From Pseudomonas nitroreducens (GTDB taxonomy: Bacteria > Pseudomonadota > Gammaproteobacteria > Pseudomonadales > Pseudomonadaceae): DNA of 34,334 bases. Positions 16,390-26,193 of this stretch are shown piece after piece (position 1 is the first letter of the stretch; the number at the start of each line of letters is the position of its first letter). Under the pieces are notes generated by a model. The model saw only the letters and a program-made list of their open reading frames with translations, was not told where the DNA came from and ran no database searches. The position numbers and the translations under genes are program-made. The stretch is taken from NCBI RefSeq assembly GCF_014204515.1, contig NZ_JACHLI010000042.1:14937-49270 (forward strand), given 5' to 3'.

Positions 16390-16871
16390 GCGAGCGGGTG
16401 TACCTCGGGCTCGGCAGCAACCTTGCCGAGCCGCGCCAGCAGCTCGAAGCCGCGCTGAAGGCCATCGCCCTGATTCCCGCCACCAAGGTGGCGGTGGTCT
16501 CGCCGCTCTACGCCAGCGATCCGCTGGGCCCGCCGGACCAGCCGCGCTACGTCAACGCCGTGGCCGCGCTGGATACCGACCTGGAGCCGCTCGCCCTGCT
16601 GGATGCCCTGCAGACCATCGAGCTGGAGCAAGGCCGCGTGCGCAAGGACGAGCGCTGGGGCCCGCGTACCCTGGATCTCGATATCCTGCTGTTCGGCGAT
16701 CAACTGATCGACGAGCCGCGCCTCACCGTGCCGCACTACCACATGCACGCGCGCGCCTTCGTGCTCTACCCGCTGGCCGACCTCGCCCCGCAACTGCGCC
16801 TGCCCGACGGCCGTAACCTGCCCGAGCTGCTCGCCGCCTGTCCGTTCAGCGGCCTGGAACGCCTGTCCTGA
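16386..16871 (+). CDS. folK: 6-hydroxymethyl-dihydropterin pyrophosphokinase
   Basis: This 161-aa HPPK transfers pyrophosphate from ATP to 6-hydroxymethyl-7,8-dihydropterin in folate synthesis. Family motifs are YLGLGSNL at the N-terminus, PRYVNAVAAL, and the signature KDERWGPRTLDLDILLFG containing the magnesium-binding DLD (about 97-99). PHYHMHARAFVLYPLADLAP follows. Its ATG overlaps the pcnB stop (ATGA), showing coupling with pcnB, a conserved pairing in gammaproteobacteria. Confidence 0.95.
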   Translation: MSERVYLGLGSNLAEPRQQLEAALKAIALIPATKVAVVSPLYASDPLGPPDQPRYVNAVAALDTDLEPLALLDALQTIELEQGRVRKDERWGPRTLDLDILLFGDQLIDEPRLTVPHYHMHARAFVLYPLADLAPQLRLPDGRNLPELLAACPFSGLERLS

Positions 16872-16878
16872 GGCATGC

Positions 16879-16900
16879 TGCGCCCCAGAGGTGGGGCGCA
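16879..16900 (+). terminator. Hairpin after folK (possible terminator)
   Basis: TGCGCCCC (16879-16886) pairs with GGGGCGCA (16893-16900) around a 6-nt loop, 7 nt after the folK stop. No T run follows, so it may be an RNA-stabilising stem and not a terminator. Confidence 0.5.
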
Positions 16901-16938
16901 CTGGCAGTAACGCCGTAACAGTCCGGTAACACCTGCAA

Positions 16939-16967
16939 TTGACTTCGCCTTTTTCGATCCGGACTAT
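16939..16967 (+). promoter_or_regulatory. Predicted sigma-70 promoter of panBC
   Basis: TTGACT (16939-16944) and GACTAT (16962-16967) are 17 nt apart. The -10 match is weak. Three GTAAC elements (16907, 16915, 16926) lie directly upstream. Confidence 0.5.
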
Positions 16968-17012
16968 AGGGCCCCGTTTGCCCCTGCCCGACGCAGAGCC
17001 GAGGACACTTTC

Positions 17013-17810
17013 ATGCCTGATGTCACCCTGACCACCCTGCAAGGTCTCAAGCAAAGCGGCGAAAAGATCGCGATGCTGACCTCCTACGATGCCACTTTCG
17101 CCCACACCGCCAGCCTCGCCGGTGCCGAAATGCTGCTGATCGGTGACTCCCTGGGTATGGTGCTGCAAGGTCACGACAGCACGCTGCCGGTGACCGTGGA
17201 AGACATGGCCTACCACACCGCCGCGGTGAAGCGTGGTAACAAGGGCGCGCTGATCGTCAGCGACCTGCCGTTCGAATCCGGTTCTTCCCTGGACCAGTTG
17301 CTGCGCGACTCGGTCAAGCTGATGCAGGCCGGCGCCCACATGGTCAAGCTCGAAGGCGGCGCCTGGCTCGCCGAGCCGATCATCCGCCTGGCCCAGATGG
17401 GCATTCCGGTGTGCGCGCACCTGGGCCTCACCCCGCAGGCGGTCAACCTGTTCGGCGGCTTCAAGGTCCAGGGCCGCCAGGAAAACCAGGCGCGCCAGCT
17501 GCGCGCCGACGCCATCGCCCTGGAGCAGGCCGGCGCTGCCGTGCTGCTGCTCGAGTGCGTGCCCTCGGCGCTGGCCAAGGAAATCACCGAGGCGGTGAAG
17601 ATTCCGGTGATCGGCATTGGCGCCGGCTCCGGCACCGACGGCCAGGTCCTGGTGATGCACGACATGCTCGGCCTGTCGCTGTCCGGCCGCTCGCCGAAGT
17701 TCGTGAAGAACTTCCTCGACGGCCAGCCCGACATCCAGTCCGCCTTCGCCGCCTATGTGAAGGCCGTGAAGGACGGCACCTTCCCCGGTCCGGAGCACGG
17801 TTTCGCCTGA
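17013..17810 (+). CDS. panB: Ketopantoate hydroxymethyltransferase
   Basis: This 265-aa enzyme makes ketopantoate from alpha-ketoisovalerate and methylene-tetrahydrofolate, the first committed step to pantothenate. TSYDATFA and the metal-binding IGDSLGMVLQGHDSTLPV (about residues 42-59) are present, as are MVKLEGG, the catalytic Glu in LLLECVP and the GIGAGSGTDGQVLVMHD segment. Length is standard. It shares one base with panC (TGATG), so the two form a coupled operon. Confidence 0.97.
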   Translation: MPDVTLTTLQGLKQSGEKIAMLTSYDATFAHTASLAGAEMLLIGDSLGMVLQGHDSTLPVTVEDMAYHTAAVKRGNKGALIVSDLPFESGSSLDQLLRDSVKLMQAGAHMVKLEGGAWLAEPIIRLAQMGIPVCAHLGLTPQAVNLFGGFKVQGRQENQARQLRADAIALEQAGAAVLLLECVPSALAKEITEAVKIPVIGIGAGSGTDGQVLVMHDMLGLSLSGRSPKFVKNFLDGQPDIQSAFAAYVKAVKDGTFPGPEHGFA

Positions 17811-18661
17811 TGAACACAGTCAAGACAGTCCGCGAGCTGCGCGCCGCCGTGGCGCGCGCCCGCAGCGAAGGCAAGCGCATCGCGCTGGTGCCGACCATGG
17901 GCAACCTCCACGCCGGCCACGCCGCGCTGGTGACCAAGGCCAGCCAGCGCGCCGACTTCGTGGTGGCGAGCATCTTCGTCAACCCGCTGCAGTTCGGCCC
18001 CAGCGAAGACCTGGACAAGTACCCGCGGACCCTCGCCGCCGACCAGGAGAAGCTGCTGGAAGCCGGCTGTCACCTGCTCTTTGCTCCGACTGTCGAGGAG
18101 ATGTATCCCGACGGCATGCAGGGCCAGACCCGATTGCACGTCACCGGTGTCTCCGAGGGGCTGTGCGGCGGTAGCCGGCCGGGCCACTTCGATGGCGTCG
18201 CCACCGTGGTCTGCAAGCTGTTCAACATGGTCCAGCCCGACATGGCGCTGTTCGGCGAGAAGGATTTCCAGCAGCTGGCGGTGATCCGCAAGCTGGTGCG
18301 CGACCTCAACCTGCCGATCCAGATCTTCGGTGAGGCCACCGTTCGCGCCGAGGACGGCCTGGCGCTGTCTTCGCGCAATGGTTACCTCACTGACGAACAA
18401 CGCGCCACCGCGCCGGTCCTGCAGCGCACCCTGAAGCAGCTGGCCGAGCGCATCCGCCAGGGCGAGCGCGACTTCCCCGTGCTGCTCGCCGAAGGCTGCC
18501 GGCAGATCGAACAGGCCGGCCTGCGGATCGATTACCTGGAAGCCCGCGAGCCCGTCGGCCTGCGCCCCGCCACGGCGCAGGACCATCAGTTGGTGATCCT
18601 GGTCGCCGCCTTCCTGGGCAGCACCCGGTTGATCGACAACCTCGCCTTCAGCCTCGACTGA
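17810..18661 (+). CDS. panC: Pantoate-beta-alanine ligase
   Basis: This 283-aa nucleotidyltransferase-fold enzyme joins pantoate and beta-alanine with ATP via a pantoyl-adenylate. PTMGNLHAGHAALV (about residues 28-41) is the HIGH-type motif, VNPLQFGPSEDLDKYPR binds substrate, GEKDFQQL and the KMSKS-like LSSRNGYL complete the site. ATG 17810 overlaps the panB stop by one base. An in-frame upstream extension over panB is a shadow. Confidence 0.97.
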   Translation: MNTVKTVRELRAAVARARSEGKRIALVPTMGNLHAGHAALVTKASQRADFVVASIFVNPLQFGPSEDLDKYPRTLAADQEKLLEAGCHLLFAPTVEEMYPDGMQGQTRLHVTGVSEGLCGGSRPGHFDGVATVVCKLFNMVQPDMALFGEKDFQQLAVIRKLVRDLNLPIQIFGEATVRAEDGLALSSRNGYLTDEQRATAPVLQRTLKQLAERIRQGERDFPVLLAEGCRQIEQAGLRIDYLEAREPVGLRPATAQDHQLVILVAAFLGSTRLIDNLAFSLD

Positions 18662-18771
18662 CCCCCGCAAAAGCCCCCGAAGCCTCGCCTCAATCCACGC
18701 CAGCCGCGGTATTGAGCGACTTCGGGTGCTCGCGCATACTCGCCCCGCCGCAACGCCCAGCCCAGAAAACC

Positions 18772-18785
18772 AAAAACAACAGGAG
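18772..18785 (+). promoter_or_regulatory. Possible Hfq/Crc tract at the panD ribosome site
   Basis: Three AAN triplets (AAA AAC AAC, 18772-18780) abut the Shine-Dalgarno AGGAG (18781-18785). The tract resembles a short Hfq distal-face motif that would hide the ribosome site. Weaker than the acs tract. Confidence 0.4.
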
Positions 18786-18792
18786 CCACGTC

Positions 18793-19173
18793 ATGCAGAG
18801 CATCATGCTCAAAGCCAAACTGCACCGCGCCGAAGTCACCCACGCAGTGCTCGACTACGAAGGCTCCTGCGCCATCGACGGCGAGTGGCTCGATCTGGCC
18901 GGTATTCGCGAGTACGAACAGATCCAGATCTACAACGTCGACAACGGCGAGCGCTTCACCACCTATGCCATCCGTGGCGAGGAAGGTTCGCGGATGATTT
19001 CCGTCAACGGCGCCGCCGCGCACAAGGCCAAGGTGGGTGACCGCGTGATCATCTGCGCGTACGCTCAGTTCAGCGACGCGGAGCTTGAGGACTTCAAGCC
19101 GCGCATGCTGTATATGGCTCCCGGTAACCAACTGAGCCACACCAGCAACGCCATTCCGGTGCAGTTGGCCTGA
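18793..19173 (+). CDS. panD: Aspartate 1-decarboxylase
   Basis: This 126-aa proenzyme makes beta-alanine from aspartate for PanC. It self-cleaves between Gly24 and Ser25 (YEGSCAID), leaving a pyruvoyl cofactor on Ser25. Lys9 and Tyr58 context (KLHRA, TYAIRGEEGS) and NGAAAH are family-typical. The start follows AGGAG by 7 nt; the longer in-frame ORF has no support. It lies 131 nt after panC, so it may have a separate promoter. Confidence 0.96.
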   Translation: MQSIMLKAKLHRAEVTHAVLDYEGSCAIDGEWLDLAGIREYEQIQIYNVDNGERFTTYAIRGEEGSRMISVNGAAAHKAKVGDRVIICAYAQFSDAELEDFKPRMLYMAPGNQLSHTSNAIPVQLA

Positions 19174-19254
19174 CCGGAATCCCGGAACCCGCGCGGCTCT
19201 TCCCGGCTCCAACGTCTCACGCTCAATCACGCACGTCTTACCCGAAGGTACGTC

Positions 19255-20919
19255 ATGGAACACCACCGCACCCCGCTGGATGCCACCCAACTGGCGAGCT
19301 GGCAGGCATTGATCGCCCACCGCCAGGAACTGCAGCACTTCACCATGCGCGAGGCGTTCGCCCAGGACCCGGAGCGCTTCAAGCGCTTCTCCCTGAGCGC
19401 CTGCGGCCTGTTCCTCGACTTCTCGAAGAACCTGATCCGCCAGGACACCCTCGACCTGCTGGTGAAGCTGGCCGAAGAGGCCAAGCTGGGCGAGGCCATC
19501 CAGGCGATGTTCCGCGGTGAGGTGATCAACGCTTCCGAACGCCGCCCGGTGTTGCACACCGCCCTGCGCCGTCCCATCGGCGACAAGGTGCTGGTCGACG
19601 GTGTGGACGTGATGCCCGAAGTGCACCGCGTACTGCACCAGATGACCGAGCTGGTCGCCGCCGTGCACAACGGCCTGTGGCGCGGTTACACCGAGAAGCC
19701 GATCACCGACGTGGTGAACATCGGCATCGGCGGTTCCTTCCTCGGCCCGCAACTGGTCTCCGAGGCGCTGCTGCCCTTCGCCCAGAAAGGCGTGCGCTGC
19801 CACTACCTGGCGAACATCGACGGCAGCGAGTTCCGCGAGCTGACGGCCAGGCTCAACGCCGAGACCACCCTGTTCATCGTCTCGTCGAAGTCCTTCGGCA
19901 CCCTGGAAACCCTGAAGAATGCCCAGGCCGCCCGCGCCTGGTATCTGGCCCAGGGCGGCAGCGAGGCGGAGCTGTACCGCCACTTCATCGCCGTCTCCAG
20001 CAACAAGGAAGCCGCCGCGGCCTTCGGCATCCGCCCGGAAAACGTCTTCCCGATGTGGGACTGGGTCGGCGGGCGCTACTCGCTGTGGTCGGCCATCGGC
20101 CTGCCGATCGCCATGTCGGTAGGCATCAACAACTTCAAGGAACTGCTGTCCGGCGCCTACAGCATGGACCAGCACTTCCTGACCTCGCCGTTCGAGAAGA
20201 ACATCCCGGTGCTGCTGGGCCTGCTCGGCGTCTGGTACGGCGACTTCTGGGGCGCGCGCAGCCACGCGATCCTGCCGTACGACTACTACCTGCGCAACAT
20301 CACCGACCACCTGCAGCAGCTGGACATGGAGTCCAACGGCAAGAGCGTGCGCCAGGACGGCAGCCCGGTTTCCGCCGGCACCGGCCCGGTGATCTGGGGC
20401 GGCGTGGGCTGCAACGGCCAGCATGCGTACCACCAGTTGCTGCACCAGGGCACCCACCTGATCCCGGCGGACTTCATCGTCCCGGTGTCCAGCTACAACC
20501 CGGTGGCCGATCACCACCAGTGGCTGTACGCCAACTGCCTGTCGCAGAGCCAGGCGCTGATGGTCGGCAAGAGCCGCGCCGAGGCCGAGGCCGAACTGCG
20601 CGCCAAGGGCGTGGACGAAGCCGAGGTGCAGCGCCTGGCGCCACACAAGGTGATTCCCGGCAACCGCCCGAGCAATACCCTGGTGCTGGAGCGCATCAGT
20701 GCCCGCCGCCTGGGCGCGCTGATCGCCATGTACGAGCACAAGGTCTACGTGCAGAGCATCCTCTGGGGCATCAACGCGTTTGACCAGTGGGGTGTGGAGC
20801 TGGGCAAGGAGCTCGGCAAGGCGGTCTACGGCCGTCTGGTCGGCAGCGAGGAAAGCGCTGCAGAAGACGGCTCCACCCAGGGGCTGATCGACTTCTTCCG
20901 CGGTCGCCACCGCGGTTGA
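19255..20919 (+). CDS. pgi: Glucose-6-phosphate isomerase
   Basis: This 554-aa enzyme interconverts glucose-6-phosphate and fructose-6-phosphate. The signature DVVNIGIGGSFLGPQLV, the phosphate loop SKSFGTLET, the MWDWVGGRYSLWSAIGLP block, the catalytic Glu (about 359, in QLDMESNGK) and the GCNGQHAYHQLLHQG block are all intact. Length is full. In pseudomonads, which use the Entner-Doudoroff route, it serves mainly gluconeogenesis and hexose recycling. Ends at a shared hairpin with the convergent regulator. Confidence 0.97.
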   Translation: MEHHRTPLDATQLASWQALIAHRQELQHFTMREAFAQDPERFKRFSLSACGLFLDFSKNLIRQDTLDLLVKLAEEAKLGEAIQAMFRGEVINASERRPVLHTALRRPIGDKVLVDGVDVMPEVHRVLHQMTELVAAVHNGLWRGYTEKPITDVVNIGIGGSFLGPQLVSEALLPFAQKGVRCHYLANIDGSEFRELTARLNAETTLFIVSSKSFGTLETLKNAQAARAWYLAQGGSEAELYRHFIAVSSNKEAAAAFGIRPENVFPMWDWVGGRYSLWSAIGLPIAMSVGINNFKELLSGAYSMDQHFLTSPFEKNIPVLLGLLGVWYGDFWGARSHAILPYDYYLRNITDHLQQLDMESNGKSVRQDGSPVSAGTGPVIWGGVGCNGQHAYHQLLHQGTHLIPADFIVPVSSYNPVADHHQWLYANCLSQSQALMVGKSRAEAEAELRAKGVDEAEVQRLAPHKVIPGNRPSNTLVLERISARRLGALIAMYEHKVYVQSILWGINAFDQWGVELGKELGKAVYGRLVGSEESAAEDGSTQGLIDFFRGRHRG

Positions 20920-20926
20920 GGGTCGC

Positions 20927-20950
20927 GCGGACGGCTACCCGGCCGTCCGC
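20927..20950. terminator. Hairpin between convergent pgi and regulator
   Basis: GCGGACGGC (20927-20935) and GCCGTCCGC (20942-20950) form a perfect 9-bp stem with a 6-nt loop, 7 nt after the pgi stop and just before the regulator stop. No clear T run is present on either side, so it is a possible bidirectional terminator. Confidence 0.6.
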
Positions 20951-20953
20951 CGC

Positions 20954-21928
20954 CTAGCGGCAGAAGCGCTGCCGGTATTCCCCGGGCGTCACGCCCAGCG
21001 CCTGGACGAAGGCGCGCCGCAGGTTGTACTCGCTGCCAAAGCCGGCACGCCGGGCCACGCGCTTGAGCGCCGGCTCACCCGTCTCCAGCAGCTGGCAGGC
21101 TTGTTCCAGCCGCAGCTGCAGCAACAGCTTCGCGGGCGTCATGCCCATTTCCGCCTGACAGTGCCGATGCAGTGTGCGCGAGGACATCGCCATCCACGCG
21201 GCCATCTCCTCGACATCCACCGGGTGCTCCAGGCGCTCGCGCAGCCATTGCACCAGGCGCTCCAGATGGCCGCCGAGGGGTGCCTGCTGAGCCAGCAGCT
21301 GCGCGCTGAACTGACGCTGCCCACCCGGACGCCGCAGGTACATCACCAGCCCGCGCGCAACGCCCAGGGAAGCCTCGCGACCATGGTCTTCCTCCACCAG
21401 GCTCAGGCACAGATCCATGCCGGCGGTCACCCCAGCCGAGCTGTAGAAACTGCCGTCACACACGAACAGGGCGTCGGGTAACACTCGCAGGGACGGAAAC
21501 AGCCGCTGCAGCAGCTCGCCGTAACGCCAATGGGTCACCACCGCCCGCCCGTCCAGCACACCCGCCTGCGCCAGCAGGAAGGCACCGGTGCAGATCGATG
21601 CACACCGAGCCGCCAGGGGCGCGGCTTGCGCCAGCCAGCGGGCGATTTCACCGGTCTGCATGGCCGCCTGGACGCCGAAGCCACCGGCTACCAGCAGCGT
21701 ACAGCCGGCCACCTCCTGCGGCTCGGGCAGCGGCCCGCTGGCCAGCTCCAGCCCGGTACTGGATCTCATCAGCCCGCCACCAGGCGCGATGACCTGCAGC
21801 TCGTAGGTGGGCCGCAGGCGTGGCGGCAACTGCTCGTCCACTGCTGCGAAAACCTCCGCGGGCCCGGTCGCATCCAGCAGCTGGAAGCCGGGGAAGACCA
21901 GCAGCAGAACCCGGTGGGGACCCTTCAT
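20954..21928 (-). CDS. GlxA-type AraC-family transcriptional regulator
   Basis: This protein of 324 aa has an N-terminal DJ-1/PfpI-like sensor domain (about 5-190: VFPGFQLLDATGPAEVF with Glu25, and ICTGAFLLAQAG with Cys113) and a C-terminal AraC double helix-turn-helix (about 220-324, ending GVTPGEYRQRF). Relatives control amino-acid derivative or choline catabolism, but the ligand here is unknown. Start 21928 is preferred since GAGG lies about 9 nt upstream; ATG 21970 adds 14 residues without a ribosome site. Divergent from the exported DJ-1-like gene, its likely target. Confidence 0.9.
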   Translation of the reverse strand: MKGPHRVLLLVFPGFQLLDATGPAEVFAAVDEQLPPRLRPTYELQVIAPGGGLMRSSTGLELASGPLPEPQEVAGCTLLVAGGFGVQAAMQTGEIARWLAQAAPLAARCASICTGAFLLAQAGVLDGRAVVTHWRYGELLQRLFPSLRVLPDALFVCDGSFYSSAGVTAGMDLCLSLVEEDHGREASLGVARGLVMYLRRPGGQRQFSAQLLAQQAPLGGHLERLVQWLRERLEHPVDVEEMAAWMAMSSRTLHRHCQAEMGMTPAKLLLQLRLEQACQLLETGEPALKRVARRAGFGSEYNLRRAFVQALGVTPGEYRQRFCR

Positions 21929-22030
21929 CCGCGCGCCCTCGAAAAATCTGACTGGCAGATATTCACTCATTGATGTCCGAAGTGACAGTCGAGGTGCAAG
22001 CAAGCTGGAGGCCCCATCCGGAGTCCTGCC

Positions 22031-23116
22031 ATGCGTATTTGCCTGTTTCTTCTGCTGTGGTTCAGCGCCGCCGCCCACGCTGCTGGCGGCCCCCTGCCGG
22101 CCTTCCAGCCACGCAGCGAGCACCCGCGTCCGCTGATCGCGGTGATCGCGCAGAACCGCATGACCGAACTGGTCGACTACGTCGTGCCGATCGGCGTGCT
22201 GCGGCGTTCCGGCCTGGCCCAGGTGCTCGCACTCTCGACCGAGCCCGGCCCGGTCCAGCTGATGCCGGCGCTGAAAGTCCAAGCCGATGCCACGCTGGAG
22301 CAATTCCGCCAGCGTTATCCACAGGGCGCCGACTACCTGATCGTGCCGGCGGTGCATGACAGCCAGGACCCCGCGCTGCTGGCCTTCATCCGCGAGCAGG
22401 CGCGCCTGGGCAGCCGCGTGGTGGGCATCTGCGACGGCGTGCTGGTGCTGGGTCAGGCGGGCCTGCTGCACCACCGGCGCGCCACCGGACACTGGTATTC
22501 CCGCGGCCAGCGGCGCGCCGACTTCCCCGACACGGACTGGCAGGAAAATCGCCGGTATGTGGTGGATGGCCCGATCATGACCACCTCGGGGGTCAGCGCC
22601 GCCCTGCCCGCCTCGCTGGCATTGGTGGAGGCCATCGGCGGTACCGCCAGGGCTGCCGCCCTGGCGCAGCAGTTCGGCGTGGCGGACTGGTCGCCCCGCC
22701 ACGACAGCCAGCGCTTCGGCCTCGGCGTCAGCGGCTACCTGGCGGCCAGCGGCAACTACCTCGCCTTCTGGGGCCATGAGCGCTTCGCCCTGCCCCTGGA
22801 GCCAGGGTTCGATGAAGTACGCCTGGCCCTGGCCACCGACGCCTGGGCGCGCACCTTCCGCAGCGAGGTCCGCGCCAGGGCCGCCCGCCCCGTGGGCAGC
22901 GCCAGCGGCCTGGTGTTCCTCGAAGAAGACTCGCAGGACCTGCCCGCACTGCCGCCCGCCGCCGGCAACGCCATGCAGACCCTCGAGCTCGCGCTCGATG
23001 CGATCGCTGCCCGCTACGGCGAGCCCACGCGCCAGCTGGTCGCCGCACAACTGGAGTATTCGCCGCCGGAACGTTCCGCTTCCCAGGCGCGTCGAAACAG
23101 CATGGACAGCCCTTGA
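22031..23116 (+). CDS. Exported DJ-1/PfpI-like protein
   Basis: This 361-aa protein has a Sec signal peptide (MRICLFLLLWFSAAAHA) so is probably periplasmic. Residues 33-200 resemble a DJ-1/PfpI domain: LIVPAVHD, then VVGICDGVLVLGQAGLL with the elbow Cys134. The conserved Glu of the regulator sensor domain aligns with Gly55 here, so the usual Glu-Cys pair looks incomplete. Residues about 220-350 match no family I recognise. It faces the GlxA-type regulator across 102 nt. The substrate is unknown; a hydrolase or amidase-like role is only a guess. Confidence 0.75.
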   Translation: MRICLFLLLWFSAAAHAAGGPLPAFQPRSEHPRPLIAVIAQNRMTELVDYVVPIGVLRRSGLAQVLALSTEPGPVQLMPALKVQADATLEQFRQRYPQGADYLIVPAVHDSQDPALLAFIREQARLGSRVVGICDGVLVLGQAGLLHHRRATGHWYSRGQRRADFPDTDWQENRRYVVDGPIMTTSGVSAALPASLALVEAIGGTARAAALAQQFGVADWSPRHDSQRFGLGVSGYLAASGNYLAFWGHERFALPLEPGFDEVRLALATDAWARTFRSEVRARAARPVGSASGLVFLEEDSQDLPALPPAAGNAMQTLELALDAIAARYGEPTRQLVAAQLEYSPPERSASQARRNSMDSP

Positions 23117-23157
23117 ACCCGCCAGGCCTTGCATGCACCCTTGGGGCATCTCGGCTA

Positions 23158-23171
23158 AACAACAACAAGGA
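23158..23171 (+). promoter_or_regulatory. Hfq/Crc catabolite-repression motif at the acs ribosome site
   Basis: Four AAN triplets (AAC AAC AAC AAG, 23158-23169) overlap the Shine-Dalgarno AAGGA (23167-23171), 7 nt before the acs ATG. This is the classic Pseudomonas Hfq/Crc target pattern. Confidence 0.78.
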
Positions 23172-23177
23172 TTCCCC

Positions 23178-25115
<1,938 letters not shown>

Positions 25116-25121
25116 GGAGCA

Positions 25122-25149
25122 GCTGCAAGCTGCAAGCTGCAAGCTGCAA
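25122..25149 (+). repeat. Tandem heptamer repeat GCTGCAA x4
   Basis: Four perfect copies of GCTGCAA lie just after the acs stop. An inverted copy (GGCTTGCAGCTCG, 25199-25211) lies about 50 nt on, so the region could fold into a long hairpin. Copy number may vary between strains. Confidence 0.85.
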
Positions 25150-25215
25150 GCGGACAAGGGTGCGTTAAGCTTGCTATGACGCCCCTTTCGCCGCTCGAGG
25201 CTTGCAGCTCGCCCC

Positions 25216-26094
25216 ATGGAAACCGTTCGCCGTCATATCGAAAGCCAGGTCCTGAGCCTGACCGGCCTCGCCCTGGGCGGGGTCGATTTCGAATCGCCCA
25301 AGGGTGATCCCGGCCTGTTCGGCCCCGACTCCGTCAGCTGGAAAGTCCATGGCGACTTCAGCTCGATGCTGATCGGCGGCATCAGCGCCCTGCTCCTGCA
25401 GATGCTCCACCCGGGCGCCCTGGGCGGCGTCTGGGACCACTCCAATTTCCGCGCCGACATGCTCGGCCGCCTGCGCCGCACCGGCCAGTTCATCTCCGCT
25501 ACCACCTACGGCTCGACGGGCGACGCGCAGAAGCTGATCGAGCGCGTCCGGCGTATCCACGACAGCGTGCAGGGCACCCTGCCCGACGGCGCCTCCTACT
25601 CCGCCAACGATCCGGACCTGCTCACCTGGGTCCACGTCGCCGAAGTCAGCTGCTTCCTCGCCTCGCACCTGCGCTACCTCAATCCCGATCTCAGTGGCGA
25701 GGAGCAGGACCGCTATTACGACGAGATCGCCCTGATTGCCGAACGGCTCGGCGCGCGCGATGTGCCGCGCTCGCGGGCGGAGGTCGCCGCCTACCTGCAG
25801 CGCATGCGCCCGCAGCTGCGCTACGACGAGCGCACCCGGGAAGTGGTCAGCGTGCTGTTCAATGCACCGGCGCCGAGCTTCCTCGCCAAGCCCTTCGGCA
25901 TGCTGATGATGCGCGCCGGCATCGACCTGCTGCCGGACTGGGCGGCCGACCAGTTGGGCCTCAGCCTGGGCAGCCTGCAGCGCCAGCTGATCCGTTCCAG
26001 CGTGAAACGCAGCGTGCCGCTGCTGCGCTGGGCGGTACGCAATGGCTCGCTGCACCGCGCGCGCCGGCGCATGGGCCTGCCAGCGCTGCGCTAG
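25216..26094 (+). CDS. MpaB-like oxygenase family protein (DUF2236)
   Basis: This 292-aa protein has the DUF2236 pattern found in MpaB and latex-clearing protein (Lcp): MLHPGALGGVWDHS (about 55-68), RLRRTGQFI, IHDSVQGTLPDG, then YSANDPDLLTWVHVAEV, with conserved His and Arg that bind haem b in Lcp. No signal peptide or membrane segment is obvious. The substrate is not predictable. It sits alone between acs and the thiolase gene with a poor ribosome site, and the inverted GCTTGCAGC ends 5 nt before its start. Confidence 0.8.
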   Translation: METVRRHIESQVLSLTGLALGGVDFESPKGDPGLFGPDSVSWKVHGDFSSMLIGGISALLLQMLHPGALGGVWDHSNFRADMLGRLRRTGQFISATTYGSTGDAQKLIERVRRIHDSVQGTLPDGASYSANDPDLLTWVHVAEVSCFLASHLRYLNPDLSGEEQDRYYDEIALIAERLGARDVPRSRAEVAAYLQRMRPQLRYDERTREVVSVLFNAPAPSFLAKPFGMLMMRAGIDLLPDWAADQLGLSLGSLQRQLIRSSVKRSVPLLRWAVRNGSLHRARRRMGLPALR

Positions 26095-26193
26095 CGCGTG
26101 ACCACCCGGTTCGGAGTGTGGTGAGACCGCGGCAGCCTGTGCAACCATGGGCCTTCGCTGCGGCCCCGCCGCTCCAGCCAGAGGATTCGTGTC

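Noticed and set aside
25122..25149. Short direct repeats as a CRISPR array
   Set aside because: The repeats are contiguous heptamers with no spacers and no cas genes nearby.
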